DNA of 64,000 bases from Comamonadaceae bacterium (GTDB lineage Bacteria > Pseudomonadota > Gammaproteobacteria > Burkholderiales > Burkholderiaceae_C). This document shows, one piece after another, positions 23,895 to 33,152 of this stretch; position 1 is the first letter of the stretch; each line of letters opens with the position of its first letter. The translations under genes were made by a program, and so were the position numbers. The DNA lies in the NCBI GenBank assembly GCA_027490925.1, contig JAIXXF010000025.1:1-64000 (forward strand), written 5' to 3'. Under the pieces are notes generated by a model. It did not search any database. It was not told the origin of the DNA and saw nothing but the letters and a program-made list of their open reading frames with translations.

Positions 23895-25745
23895 GTGACT
23901 TGGCGTTTGTCCCCCCTGTGCGTGGCTCTGGCCCTGGCTGGCTTGCTCGCACCCGCGATGGCACAAAGTCCCGCTTCGGTGTCTCTTTCGCAGGCCAGCA
24001 AGATTTCCGGGCGCTCGGTCGGTGCGATGGAGTACGCCGAGAAGGTGCGTTTGGGCTTGTTGCAAATGGCGCAAGAACACCCCGAGGTGCTGACGGCGAA
24101 GTCGGAGGCCGCGGTCAGCGGTTTCGAAGCCGAGACGGCAAAACAGGCGCGCTACCCACGTTTTGCATTGGGTGCATCCACTGGACAGTCCGCGACCAAC
24201 ACCTCTGCTTCTGCCGATTCTGGTTCGTTCAACGCCCTCACTGCCAGCGTTCGTATGAGCTTGCTGGATGGTGGATTGATCAGTTCCCGTATCAAGGCGG
24301 CCGACGCCAACCAAGGTGCGAAAACCGAAGCGGTCAAAGCCGTGTCGCAAAAAGTGGTGCTGGATGGCATCACCGCCTACCTGCAGGTGCAGCGCTTCGA
24401 TTTGAAGAAGCGCATCGCGGACAAGTCCACCCAAATCCTCGACGAACTGACGCGGGTCGAACAACGGCGGGTGGACTTGGGCGCCGTGGGGCAGGGAGAT
24501 GCGAAGCTCGCTTCGTCTCGCCGCGCGGGCTCGGCCGCCAAGCGCCAGGAGTTCGATGCGCTCCTGGCCGATGCGGTCGCTAAGTTCGACACCTATTTCC
24601 GCTTCCGCCCCAACCCGTCCCAGTTGCCTAGCCTGGTGTTCCCCAAAGAATGGTCGGTTCGCACGCTCGAAGATGCCGTGGCTTTGGCCGAAGCCAACAG
24701 TGCGGAACTGGCCGAGGCGCGGCGGCGCATTGAGCGCGCCAACGCCATCGTGGAGCGCGAGCGGGCGTCGCGTTTTCCCACACTGGATGCGGTGGTGTCC
24801 AAAACCCGCGACAACCGCGCGCTGGCTTCCGATCCCACCCGAGCCGCGCTGGAACTGAACCTGAACCTCGGCACTGGCTTTGACATTGCTGCCCGCATCA
24901 AGTCGGCCATGGCCGAGGTCGAGTCGCAAGAAGCCAAGATGGAAGCAGCACGCGCCAACCTGGTGGAAGTGACCGCCGCTTCATACGGTCGGGCGACGTC
25001 GGGCGTCGAGCGCGAGCGACAGCTGCTGGAGGCGGTGTCTGAATCCAACCAAGCCTATCAGGCGCGCCGGCGCTTGCTCGGGTTCGGCCGCGAGACATTG
25101 CAAAACGTGCTGGACGCGCAGCTCGAACACTTTTCTCTGCTGCTTGACCTGGTCGACGCGGTGTTCGACGTGCGGGTCGCGGAGTTCCGCCTGGCGCGCA
25201 CCACTGGGCGTTTGCTGCTGGAGCCCAACACCAACAACAGTTGGCTGAACACCGCAGTGGCATCCACAGAGTACAGCAGCGTGATCACCGACAGCCTGCT
25301 GGACACCCCGGCGGGCGAATGCAAGGGCCCCGGCTGTGTCAGTCCCCTTGGCGCGCCTCCAGCGCCCAAGAACCCGACGTTGAAATCGGTGCCGGGCATC
25401 GGGCAAAGCGCAGCGAACACGCCTTCGACGGCTGTGAGCAAAGCCGAGACCTCTCCTGTACCGACTTCTATGACGGCTGCGTCCCGGTCAACGGGTCCAA
25501 CAACAAGCCCTTCGGCTCCTGCGGTCGCGTCCTTGGACACACCAAGTCGCAAAGCGCCAACGACGTTCCGCTCGTCTATGGCCTTGGGATCGATCCCCGA
25601 CTACGACCGCAGTACCGAGTCGAAGCCTGGATCGGTGGTTTCGTCACCCCTGGCTTTGCCTCCTGCCGCGCCGGCAGCCGCTGTGGCGCCCCCCCCTGCA
25701 GCACCTCCCCCAGCCGCCAGCCGCTGGCGGCCTTTGATCAACTGA
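23895..25745 (+). CDS. TolC-like outer-membrane factor with long C-terminal tail
   Basis: Outer-membrane channel of the type I system. The 616 residues start at GTG with AGGAG seven bases upstream. A Sec signal covers about 1-23 (LCVALALAGLLAPAMAQS). Two outer-membrane efflux repeats follow up to about residue 440, with the family pattern LTASVRMSLLDGGLISSRIK and the second-half LLGFGRETLQNVLDAQLEH. From about 445 to the end there are roughly 170 residues of Pro/Ala/Ser/Thr-rich low-complexity sequence, absent from ordinary TolC. A CKGPGC pair lies at its beginning. It completes the ATPase-adaptor-channel set. Confidence 0.9.
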   Translation: MTWRLSPLCVALALAGLLAPAMAQSPASVSLSQASKISGRSVGAMEYAEKVRLGLLQMAQEHPEVLTAKSEAAVSGFEAETAKQARYPRFALGASTGQSATNTSASADSGSFNALTASVRMSLLDGGLISSRIKAADANQGAKTEAVKAVSQKVVLDGITAYLQVQRFDLKKRIADKSTQILDELTRVEQRRVDLGAVGQGDAKLASSRRAGSAAKRQEFDALLADAVAKFDTYFRFRPNPSQLPSLVFPKEWSVRTLEDAVALAEANSAELAEARRRIERANAIVERERASRFPTLDAVVSKTRDNRALASDPTRAALELNLNLGTGFDIAARIKSAMAEVESQEAKMEAARANLVEVTAASYGRATSGVERERQLLEAVSESNQAYQARRRLLGFGRETLQNVLDAQLEHFSLLLDLVDAVFDVRVAEFRLARTTGRLLLEPNTNNSWLNTAVASTEYSSVITDSLLDTPAGECKGPGCVSPLGAPPAPKNPTLKSVPGIGQSAANTPSTAVSKAETSPVPTSMTAASRSTGPTTSPSAPAVASLDTPSRKAPTTFRSSMALGSIPDYDRSTESKPGSVVSSPLALPPAAPAAAVAPPPAAPPPAASRWRPLIN

Positions 25746-26108
25746 GCCCAAAAGCGACCCCACCCTGCTGCGTCGAGCGCAACAGAAGCCTGTGAGGCTC
25801 GGCGGTGGTGTTGTTGGCCGGGTCCGGGAAAGCTCTGGCGGGTGGTGCAGTCCGGGGTACCTGTCGGCCCGGCAAACCTTGCGCGCCGCAGAGCCCGGTC
25901 GCCCGTAAGGTCATGGAATTGGTGGTTTACTGCGGCGCGCAGCGTTTGTTCAGTGAATCTCCACCACGGTGGCCGTCAGGGTCGTTCTGGTCTGGGTGCG
26001 TCATGGGATGCCAATTCGTTTGTTCGGCTGTTGGCATGGATACCGCCACCACCGTTGCCCGGCGGTATGCTGCACCCTAGGTGCGACCAACGGCGCAAAG
26101 CCCTTTCC
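25746..26108. other. Intergenic region before RND operon
   Basis: No gene is supported here. Near the right end lies a perfect 8-bp inverted repeat (ATACCGCC at 26040-26047 and GGCGGTAT at 26061-26068), about 40 bases before the next ATG, a natural place for a repressor to block an efflux promoter. No regulator gene is adjacent. Confidence 0.5.
26040..26068. promoter_or_regulatory. Candidate operator of RND efflux operon
   Basis: Perfect 8-bp arms with a 13-base spacer just upstream of the first efflux gene. The symmetry suits a TetR- or MarR-type dimer; this is inference only. Confidence 0.35.
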
Positions 26109-27725
26109 ATGACAACACCACTCAACCTTCCCATCCAAAGCCCACCACTCGGCAAGGTCCTGCCCCTGGTGTGGGTGGTGGCGGGTTTGTTGGCCGCGTG
26201 CGCCAGCACCCCGCAGAACGCCCTTCACGAGGCACTTGCGAGCGACGCGCCCGCGTTGCCCACGCAATGGCAAGCGCCGCTGCCGCACGGTGGCCAGTTG
26301 ACAGACCTGTCCCGCTGGTGGGCGTCGCAAGGCGATCCGGTGCTGTTGGGGCTGATCGACGCCGCGCAGCGGATCAGCCCGAGCGTGTCGGCCGCAGCCG
26401 CCCGCATCGCCCAAGCGCAGGCGTCTCGCACGGGCGCAAGCGCCAGCCTGCTGCCCACCCTGAACGCGGTGGGCAGCGCCAGCCGTGCGCCCGCGCAGTC
26501 GGGTCTGGGGATCCCTGATGGCTCGACCACAACGCCTGGTGCGGGCCCGTCCGCGTTCGGTGGCGCTCCCGCCACCACGCTGCAGCTCGGGGTGCAGACC
26601 ACCTGGGAACTCGATTTGTTCGGTGCCAACCGCGCCACCCGGGACGCCGCGCAGGCGCGCCTTGATGGTTCCAGGGCCCAGTGGCACGAGGCGCGCGTGT
26701 TGGTGGCGGCCGAGGTCGCCAACACCTACCTGGGTTGGGGCCACTGTCAGCGCCTGTCGGCGGTGACCGACGCCGACGCCGCCTCCCGCGCCGAAACCGC
26801 CCGACTCACCAGGCTCAGCACCCAGGCGGGCTTTGTGGCGCCCGCCCAGCAGGCCTTGGCCGATGCCAGCGCCGCCGATGCGCGCGCCCGTGCGACCCAG
26901 CAGCGTGCGGTGTGCGACATCGATGTCAAAGCCCTGGTGGCGCTGACTGGCCTGCCCGAGCCAGATTTGAAAGAAAAACTGGCCTCAGCCCCCGGACATT
27001 CTCAGGCCATTGCTCCTGTATCGATAGCGTCTTTGCCCGCGCAGGTGATCGCTCAGCGACCGGACATCTACAGCGCCGAATGCGAGTTGCTGGCCGCCTT
27101 GGCCGACCTCGACAACGCCTCGGCCCAGCGCCTACCGCGCCTGAGTTTGAGCGGCAACATCGGGATCGTGGGCTATCGCGCCGGTGGCCTGCAGGCAAAT
27201 GGCGACACCTGGTCCATCGGGCCACTCTCCCTGAGCGTGCCGCTGTTCGACGGTGGCCGTGCCAGCGCCAATGCAAAGGCGGCACAGGCCCGTGTGGACG
27301 ACGCGGCCTCGCAATACCGCGCCAAAGTCCGGCAGGCGGTGCGCGAGGTGGAAGAGGCTCTGGTCAACCTGCAAAGCACCGCCTCCCGGAGCGACAACGC
27401 GGCCATCGCGCGCAACGGCTACCAAGCCGCGCTGGTGGCCGCCGAAGCACGGCACCGGGCTGGTCTGGCCAGCCTGATTGAACTGGAAGACACCCGGCGC
27501 ACCGCTTTGGCAGCCGCCAGCAACCTGGTCGCGCTGGAGCGCGAACGGGCGGCCGCTTGGGTGGCGTTGTACCGTGCCGCAGGCGGCGGCTGGCAGACCT
27601 CTTCGGCTGAGGAGGACACCCTCGGCCGACCTCCACACCCCAATCCCGCTGATTCGCTTCACACCAAGATCAGCAACGCACCCGGTACCGACAGCGCACA
27701 GTCACTGTCCAAGCCATTGCAATGA
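26109..27725 (+). CDS. RND efflux outer-membrane lipoprotein (NodT family)
   Basis: Outer-membrane channel of a tripartite efflux pump, 538 residues. The lipoprotein signal ends in the lipobox LLAAC with acylated C31. The OprM/NodT pattern is clear: LTDLSRWWASQGDPVLLGLI, TWELDLFGANRATRDAAQAR, then AQRPDIYSAECELLAALADL and LSVPLFDGGRASANAKAA. The C-terminal 40 residues are a polar tail. It overlaps the adaptor gene by four bases (ATGA). A short stretch around 27011 resembles a Comamonadaceae dispersed repeat and is read in frame. Confidence 0.93.
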   Translation: MTTPLNLPIQSPPLGKVLPLVWVVAGLLAACASTPQNALHEALASDAPALPTQWQAPLPHGGQLTDLSRWWASQGDPVLLGLIDAAQRISPSVSAAAARIAQAQASRTGASASLLPTLNAVGSASRAPAQSGLGIPDGSTTTPGAGPSAFGGAPATTLQLGVQTTWELDLFGANRATRDAAQARLDGSRAQWHEARVLVAAEVANTYLGWGHCQRLSAVTDADAASRAETARLTRLSTQAGFVAPAQQALADASAADARARATQQRAVCDIDVKALVALTGLPEPDLKEKLASAPGHSQAIAPVSIASLPAQVIAQRPDIYSAECELLAALADLDNASAQRLPRLSLSGNIGIVGYRAGGLQANGDTWSIGPLSLSVPLFDGGRASANAKAAQARVDDAASQYRAKVRQAVREVEEALVNLQSTASRSDNAAIARNGYQAALVAAEARHRAGLASLIELEDTRRTALAAASNLVALERERAAAWVALYRAAGGGWQTSSAEEDTLGRPPHPNPADSLHTKISNAPGTDSAQSLSKPLQ

Positions 27726-28954
27726 GCCCCCTGCACCCCGTAAGAGCGCCGATGAACCTTACTTCCAAAAAAGCCCTGGCCGGTTCGCTGTTGGCCGTGC
27801 TGGTTGTGGCCGGCAGCGTCTGGGCGCTGCGCGGCCAGAGCCCGGACGCCCAGCCACCCACCTCTACGACCAGCGCCAGCGCTGCCAACACGGGCCCCAG
27901 CAGCGCCTCCCCCGGCGGCGCGAAGCCGGCTCTGACGGTGACCACTGCACAACCACAAGCCACCGCGCTGCCGTTGGGGCTGACCGCCAACGGCAACATC
28001 GCGGCCTGGCAAGAAGCGGTGGTGGGCAGCGAGTCCAACGGCCTGCGCTTGAGCGAGGTGCGGGCCCAAGTGGGAGACGTGGTGCGTGCCGGGCAAGTGC
28101 TGGCACGGTTCGCCGACGCGACGCTGCTGGCCGAAGTGGCCCAGGCCAAAGCCACTCTGGCCGAGGCCGAGGCCAACGCCCGCGAGGCCAGCCTCAACGC
28201 AGAACGGGCCCGCAGCCTGCAAGGCACGGGGGCCCTCAGCGCCCAGCAAATCAACCAGTACGACACCACGGCCCAGACGGCCCAAGCCCGGGTCCAAGCG
28301 GCGCGCGCCACTCTGGAAGCCCAGCAGTTGCGCCTGCGGCAAACCCAGGTGCTGGCGCCCGACAGCGGGGTGATTTCGGCACGCAGCGCCACCGTGGGGG
28401 CGGTGGTGCCCAGCGGCACCGAGCTGTTCCGGCTGATCCGCCAGGGGCGGCTCGAATGGCGGGCCGAGGTCACCGCCACAGAACTGGCTCGCCTGCCGCC
28501 AGGCACCCCGGTCCGCGTGACCGCGGCCAACGGCACCACCGTGCGCGGCAAGGTGCGGGTGCAAGCGCCGACGGTCGACGTGGCGACCCGGTCAGCGCTG
28601 ATCTACGTTGATTTGTCGCCCGCCCCAGTTGCCGGGGCGGCGGCGGTGAAGGCCGGCATGTTCGCCAAGGGCGAGTTCGAACTGGGCACCACAACGGCGC
28701 TCACGGTGCCGCAGCAGGCGGTGGTGGTGCGCGACGGGTTCAGCCATGTGTTCCGGCTGCAACCCGACGGGCGGGTCAGCCAGATCAGGGTACAGGCGGG
28801 CCGCCGTGTGGGCGACCGCGTGGAGGTGCCCGATGGCTTGACCGCCGACGCGGTGGTGGTCGTCAGCGGCGCGGGCTTCCTCAACGACGGTGACCTGGTG
28901 AAGCAGGTGCCCAGCCCATCCGCCGGCGCTGCCAGCGGCCCGGCCAAAGAGTGA
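27722..28954 (+). CDS. RND efflux periplasmic adaptor
   Basis: Membrane fusion protein of the pump, up to 410 residues. The start used here overlaps the preceding stop; an ATG ten codons later (27752, preceded by AAGAG) begins NLTSKKALAGSLLAVLVVAG and is an equally good start. After the membrane anchor come a Thr/Ser/Ala linker, the barrel-sandwich halves (ESNGLRLSEVRAQVGDVVRA and LRQTQVLAPDSGVISARSAT) around a helical hairpin, and the beta-barrel (VRVTAANGTTVRGKVRV). It lies nine bases upstream of the pump gene. Confidence 0.92.
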   Translation: MSPLHPVRAPMNLTSKKALAGSLLAVLVVAGSVWALRGQSPDAQPPTSTTSASAANTGPSSASPGGAKPALTVTTAQPQATALPLGLTANGNIAAWQEAVVGSESNGLRLSEVRAQVGDVVRAGQVLARFADATLLAEVAQAKATLAEAEANAREASLNAERARSLQGTGALSAQQINQYDTTAQTAQARVQAARATLEAQQLRLRQTQVLAPDSGVISARSATVGAVVPSGTELFRLIRQGRLEWRAEVTATELARLPPGTPVRVTAANGTTVRGKVRVQAPTVDVATRSALIYVDLSPAPVAGAAAVKAGMFAKGEFELGTTTALTVPQQAVVVRDGFSHVFRLQPDGRVSQIRVQAGRRVGDRVEVPDGLTADAVVVVSGAGFLNDGDLVKQVPSPSAGAASGPAKE

Positions 28955-28963
28955 GGCGGGGCC

Positions 28964-31900
28964 GTGAACTTTTCTGCGCTGTCGATCAAAAACCCCATCC
29001 CGGCGATCATGCTGTTCGCTTTGCTGACGCTGGCGGGTCTGCTCGCGTTCAAAGCCAGTCCGGTGCAGGACTTTCCGGACATCGAACTGCCCATTGTCAC
29101 GGTGAACGCGTCGTTGCCGGGTGCGGCACCGGCGCAGCTGGAAACCGAGGTGGCGCGCAAGATCGAAGACTCGGTGGCCACGCTGCAGGGGGTCAAGAAC
29201 CTCTACACCAAGGTGCTCGACGGCGAGGTGGTGGTCACGGTTGAATTCATCCTGGAGAAGAACATCTCCGATGCGGTGAACGACGTGCGCGATGCGGTGG
29301 CCCGTGTCCGTGCCGACCTGCCGTCAGAGTTGCGCGACCCGTCGGTCACCAAGGCGTCCACCGCAGGGCGCGTGGTGCTGACTTTCACCGCCGCGTCGGT
29401 GACAGAGAGCGGTGCCGGTCAGGCCACGGTGCGCCCAAAGCTCGACGACGAACAACTGAGCTGGTTTGTGGACAACACCGTCACCAAGCGCTTGCTGAGC
29501 GTGCCAGGTGTGGGGGCGGTCAAACGCATGGGCGGCGTCAGCCGAGAGGTGCGGGTCGAGCTGGACGCCAGCCAAATGGCCGCACTCAACGTGGCGGCAG
29601 TGGACGTGTCGCGCCGCTTGCGCTTGGTGCAGCAAGAAGCCCCCGGCGGGCGCGGCGACGTGAGCGGTGCCGAGCAGTCCGTGCGCACCATCGCCACGGT
29701 GAAAACCGCATCCGAGCTGGCGCGGTTGGAGATTCCTCTGGCCGACGGCCGACGCATTCGGCTCGACCAGGTCGCCACCGTCACCGATACCGTGGCCGAG
29801 CCCCGCGCGGTCGCGCTGCAAGACGGGCTGCCGGTGGTGGGTTTCGAGGTGTTTCGCACCAAGGGTGCGAGCGAGGTGGACGTTGCCCGAGAGGTGCGTG
29901 CAGCAGTCGCTGCTTTGCAGGCCGCCCACCCCAACGTGGCCTTGAAGCAATCCATCGACAACGCGTTCCCGGTGCAAGAGAACTTCGATGGCTCCATGGA
30001 GCTGTTGTACGAGGGCGCGGTGCTGGCCGTGCTGGTGGTGTGGTGGTTCCTGCGCGACTGGCGCGCCACCCTGGTGGCCGCCGCCGCGCTGCCGCTGTCG
30101 GTGATTCCCACCTTTCTGGGCCTCAAGTACTTTGGCTATACCCTCAACACCGTCACGCTGTTGTCCCTGGCGCTGGTGGTGGGCGTGCTGGTGGACGATG
30201 CGATTGTGGAGATCGAGAACATCGCGCGCCACCTGCGGATGGGCAAAACGCCCTTCCAGGCGGCCACTGAAGCGGCAGATGAAATTGGTATGGCTGTGAT
30301 CGCCACCACCTTCGCGTTGGTGGCGGTTTTTTTGCCCACCGCTTTCATGGGCGGCGTGCCCGGACTGTTCTTCAAGCAGTTCGGCTGGACCGCCGTGATC
30401 GCGATCTTGGCCTCGTTGATGGTGGCGCGGCTGCTCACGCCGATGATGGCCGCCTACCTGCTCAAGCCACACGCCGAACCCGAACCGCCAGACGGCTGGC
30501 TGATGCGGCGCTACATGGCCACCATGCGGTGGTGCCTGCGCCACCGGCTCAGCACCGCCTTAGGGGCGGCGGCTTTTTTTGCTGCGTCCATCGCCATCGT
30601 GCCGCTGCTGCCCACAGGCTTTGTGCCCCCCGCAGACCGCGCCCAGACCCAGATCAACATTGAACTGCCGCCGGGCAGCACCCTGGCCGAAACCCGTGCG
30701 GTGGCCGAACAGGCCCGCTTGGCCGCCATGCAAGTGGGCGGCGTGCTGAGTGTGTTCAGCTCCATCGGTGGTGGCTCCAGTGGCGATGCGTTCGCCCCTG
30801 GCGCGGCGGCCGAAGCCCGGCGTGCGGTACTCACCCTCACCACCCGCCACCGCAACGACCGCCGAGAGTCGTTGCCTGAGATCGAAACGCAGATCCGCGA
30901 GCGCTTGTCCGACATCGCTGGGGCCCGCTTCAACGTGGGCCCGCCCGACACCGGCGTGAAAATGCAGCTGGTACTGCAAAGCGAAGACCCGGTCGCATTG
31001 GGTGCGGCGGCCCAGCAAGTGGTGCGCGAGCTGCGCACGCTGGAAGGCATTGGCAATGTCGGCTCCAGTGCTTCTCTGGTGCGGCCAGAGGTCATCGTGC
31101 GGCCCGACTTTGCCCGCGCCGCCGATCTGGGCGTGACCGCTGCCAGCATCGGTGAGACCGTGCGGGTCGCCACGGCGGGCGATTACGACACCGCCTTGAC
31201 CAAACTCAATCTGAGTGAACGCCAAGTGCCGATCCGCGTCAAGCTGCCCGACGCGGTTCGTGCCGACTTGGCCGCCATCGAACGCCTCACCGTGCCCGGC
31301 AAGCACGGGCCGGTGTTGTTGGGTGCGGTGGCGAGCGTGACCCTGGACAGCGGCCCGGCCCAGATCGACCGCCTCAACCGCAGCCGCAACGTGACGCTGG
31401 ATGTGGAACTGGGTCGCCGTGCGCTGGGTGAGCTGAACGAAGAGGCACGCGCCTTGCCGTCTCTCAAGAACCTGCCGCCCGCGGTGAAGATCGCTGAACT
31501 GGGCGATGCGCAGGAGATGCAGGCGTTGTTCGCGAGTTTTGGCATCGCCATGCTGATTGGCGTGCTCTGCATCTACGGCGTGCTGGTGCTGTTGTTCAAA
31601 GACTTCATGCAACCGGTCACGATTTTGGCGGCTTTGCCACTGAGCATCGGCGGCGCCTTCGTGGCCTTGCTGCTGACGCAAAAGGCACTGTCCATGCCGT
31701 CGATGATCGGGCTGATCATGTTGATGGGCATCGTCACCAAGAACTCCATCTTGCTCGTGGACTACGCCATCCTCGCGCGGCAAGCGGGCATGGCACGCTT
31801 CGAGGCTTTGGTGGACGCCTGCCACAAACGCAGCCGCCCCATCGTGATGACCACCATCGCCATGGGTGCGGGCATGATGCCGCTGGCCCTGGGTTGGGGG

Positions 31901-32086
31901 GCCGACCCCAGCTTTCGCTCTCCGATGGCGATCGCCGTCATCGGCGGCTTGATCACCTCCACCCTGCTCAGCTTGCTGGTGGTGCCTGCGGTGTTCACCT
32001 ACATCGACGACTTTGAGCACGGCCTGGACCCTGCGGGCCCTGCCGCGCGGACGACCGCCGCGACTGTGCCGCACCCGAAGGCCTGA
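28964..32086 (+). CDS. RND family efflux transporter permease
   Basis: Proton-driven inner-membrane pump, 1040 residues and about 12 membrane segments, with two large periplasmic domains. It starts at GTG with a GAGGCGGGG element upstream. Landmarks are NFSALSIKNPIPAIMLF at the N-terminus, the proton-relay segment VVGVLVDDAIVEIENIARHL in TM4, PTAFMGGVPGLFFKQF and the TM11 segment MGIVTKNSILLVDYAILAR. The family includes multidrug and solvent pumps; the substrate cannot be told from sequence. Gene order here is channel-adaptor-pump rather than the commoner adaptor-pump-channel. Confidence 0.95.
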   Translation: MNFSALSIKNPIPAIMLFALLTLAGLLAFKASPVQDFPDIELPIVTVNASLPGAAPAQLETEVARKIEDSVATLQGVKNLYTKVLDGEVVVTVEFILEKNISDAVNDVRDAVARVRADLPSELRDPSVTKASTAGRVVLTFTAASVTESGAGQATVRPKLDDEQLSWFVDNTVTKRLLSVPGVGAVKRMGGVSREVRVELDASQMAALNVAAVDVSRRLRLVQQEAPGGRGDVSGAEQSVRTIATVKTASELARLEIPLADGRRIRLDQVATVTDTVAEPRAVALQDGLPVVGFEVFRTKGASEVDVAREVRAAVAALQAAHPNVALKQSIDNAFPVQENFDGSMELLYEGAVLAVLVVWWFLRDWRATLVAAAALPLSVIPTFLGLKYFGYTLNTVTLLSLALVVGVLVDDAIVEIENIARHLRMGKTPFQAATEAADEIGMAVIATTFALVAVFLPTAFMGGVPGLFFKQFGWTAVIAILASLMVARLLTPMMAAYLLKPHAEPEPPDGWLMRRYMATMRWCLRHRLSTALGAAAFFAASIAIVPLLPTGFVPPADRAQTQINIELPPGSTLAETRAVAEQARLAAMQVGGVLSVFSSIGGGSSGDAFAPGAAAEARRAVLTLTTRHRNDRRESLPEIETQIRERLSDIAGARFNVGPPDTGVKMQLVLQSEDPVALGAAAQQVVRELRTLEGIGNVGSSASLVRPEVIVRPDFARAADLGVTAASIGETVRVATAGDYDTALTKLNLSERQVPIRVKLPDAVRADLAAIERLTVPGKHGPVLLGAVASVTLDSGPAQIDRLNRSRNVTLDVELGRRALGELNEEARALPSLKNLPPAVKIAELGDAQEMQALFASFGIAMLIGVLCIYGVLVLLFKDFMQPVTILAALPLSIGGAFVALLLTQKALSMPSMIGLIMLMGIVTKNSILLVDYAILARQAGMARFEALVDACHKRSRPIVMTTIAMGAGMMPLALGWGADPSFRSPMAIAVIGGLITSTLLSLLVVPAVFTYIDDFEHGLDPAGPAARTTAATVPHPKA

Positions 32087-32089
32087 CCG

Positions 32090-32671
32090 ATGCCCTGGCT
32101 GCGTTTGTGCGGCTGGTTGGCGGTGGGCACCGCGCTGGCCGCTGCGCTGGGGCAGCCCGACGCCCTGGCGTGGCGCCCCGATACCGCGACCGCCTCGCCC
32201 TGGACGTGGTGGACCGCCAGTGCGGTTCACCTGTCATCGCCCCACACCACCGCCAACCTGCTGGCCCTGGGCGCGGTGGCCGTGCTGGGGTGGGCCCTGC
32301 ACGCCGGGTGGCCGGCGGTGCTGGCGGTGTTGATCGCTTGGCCAGTCGGCACCGCGATGCTGTCGATCTGGCCTGAGGTCACCGCTTACCGGGGCTTGTC
32401 GGGATTGCTGCACGGGATGCTGGGCGTTTTGTGGGCCCACAGCCTGTGGTTCGCTGCGCGGCCCTGGTGCTATGCGCTGTTCGCTGGGCTGGTATTCAAG
32501 TTGCTCAACGAGCGGGCCTGGGAGGCCCCTGTGGTGTTTGACGCAGGGTGGGGCTTCAACGTGGTCGCGGCCGCCCACCTCACCGGCGCCTTGGCGGGCA
32601 TGGCCGTGGGTTTGGTGGTCGGCGCCTGGGCGCTGTGGCGACGGCCTGGCGCTGCGATAATTCAAGGCTGA
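32090..32671 (+). CDS. Rhombosortase-like intramembrane serine protease
   Basis: Polytopic membrane protein of 193 residues with about six hydrophobic segments. The motif YRGLSGLLHGML carries the GxSG-like catalytic serine in the form typical of rhombosortases (rhomboid proteases that process GlyGly-CTERM proteins). The probable catalytic histidine lies in AAHLTGALAGMA. An early HLSSPHTTANLLALG matches the H-x-N rhomboid element. It starts three bases after the RND pump stop, so it is in the same operon. No GlyGly-CTERM tail was seen on any protein in this window. Confidence 0.8.
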   Translation: MPWLRLCGWLAVGTALAAALGQPDALAWRPDTATASPWTWWTASAVHLSSPHTTANLLALGAVAVLGWALHAGWPAVLAVLIAWPVGTAMLSIWPEVTAYRGLSGLLHGMLGVLWAHSLWFAARPWCYALFAGLVFKLLNERAWEAPVVFDAGWGFNVVAAAHLTGALAGMAVGLVVGAWALWRRPGAAIIQG

Positions 32672-32776
32672 TTGAGCCCCAGCCGACCCCAGTCAGCCGA
32701 GTCGCCTCACTTGGCGGCCAGCGCAGGGGACACAGCCGGCCAACGGCGCCAGAACCACACCCACCAGGAGACCGCC

Positions 32777-33127
32777 ATGAGCAACGACATCGTTCCCAAG
32801 CCCAATGACCTGCTGCCCCCACCTCTGGCGATGGAACCCGGCGCGGTGGAGGTGCTTCGTGTGTGGGTGGCGCCTGGCCATGACCAGCAAGTGAGCTTCA
32901 AGACCACTTGGGAAGACCCCGGCGTTTGGGGCACCATGCTCGCAGGCGTTGTGCGCCACGCGGCCGAAGCTTACGAAAAGCAGGGCCATGACCCACAGCA
33001 GGCGTTCGAACGCATCTTCGCCATGTTCGAAGCCGAGTTCACCCCTGCGGTCGAGTCCGATGGCACCGACGTGGAATTCATCGAGGACGAGGCCGGGACT
33101 GACAGTCCCACCAACCCGATTCAGTGA
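32777..33127 (+). CDS. DUF5076-like small protein
   Basis: Soluble 116-residue protein. The pattern EVLRVWVAPGHDQQVSFKTT, then WEDPGVWGTMLAGVVRHAA, fits the uncharacterised DUF5076 family as I recall it. CAGGAG lies six bases before the ATG. It lies 105 bases after the rhombosortase-like gene and 25 before the MOSC gene. Function unknown. Confidence 0.78.
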   Translation: MSNDIVPKPNDLLPPPLAMEPGAVEVLRVWVAPGHDQQVSFKTTWEDPGVWGTMLAGVVRHAAEAYEKQGHDPQQAFERIFAMFEAEFTPAVESDGTDVEFIEDEAGTDSPTNPIQ

Positions 33128-33152
33128 CCCGTCACTTCGAGCCAGCGCACGC

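Noticed and set aside
30560-32230. 556-codon minus-strand open frame
   Set aside because: Antisense shadow of the RND pump gene; low-complexity Gln/His/Arg translation with no recognisable domain.
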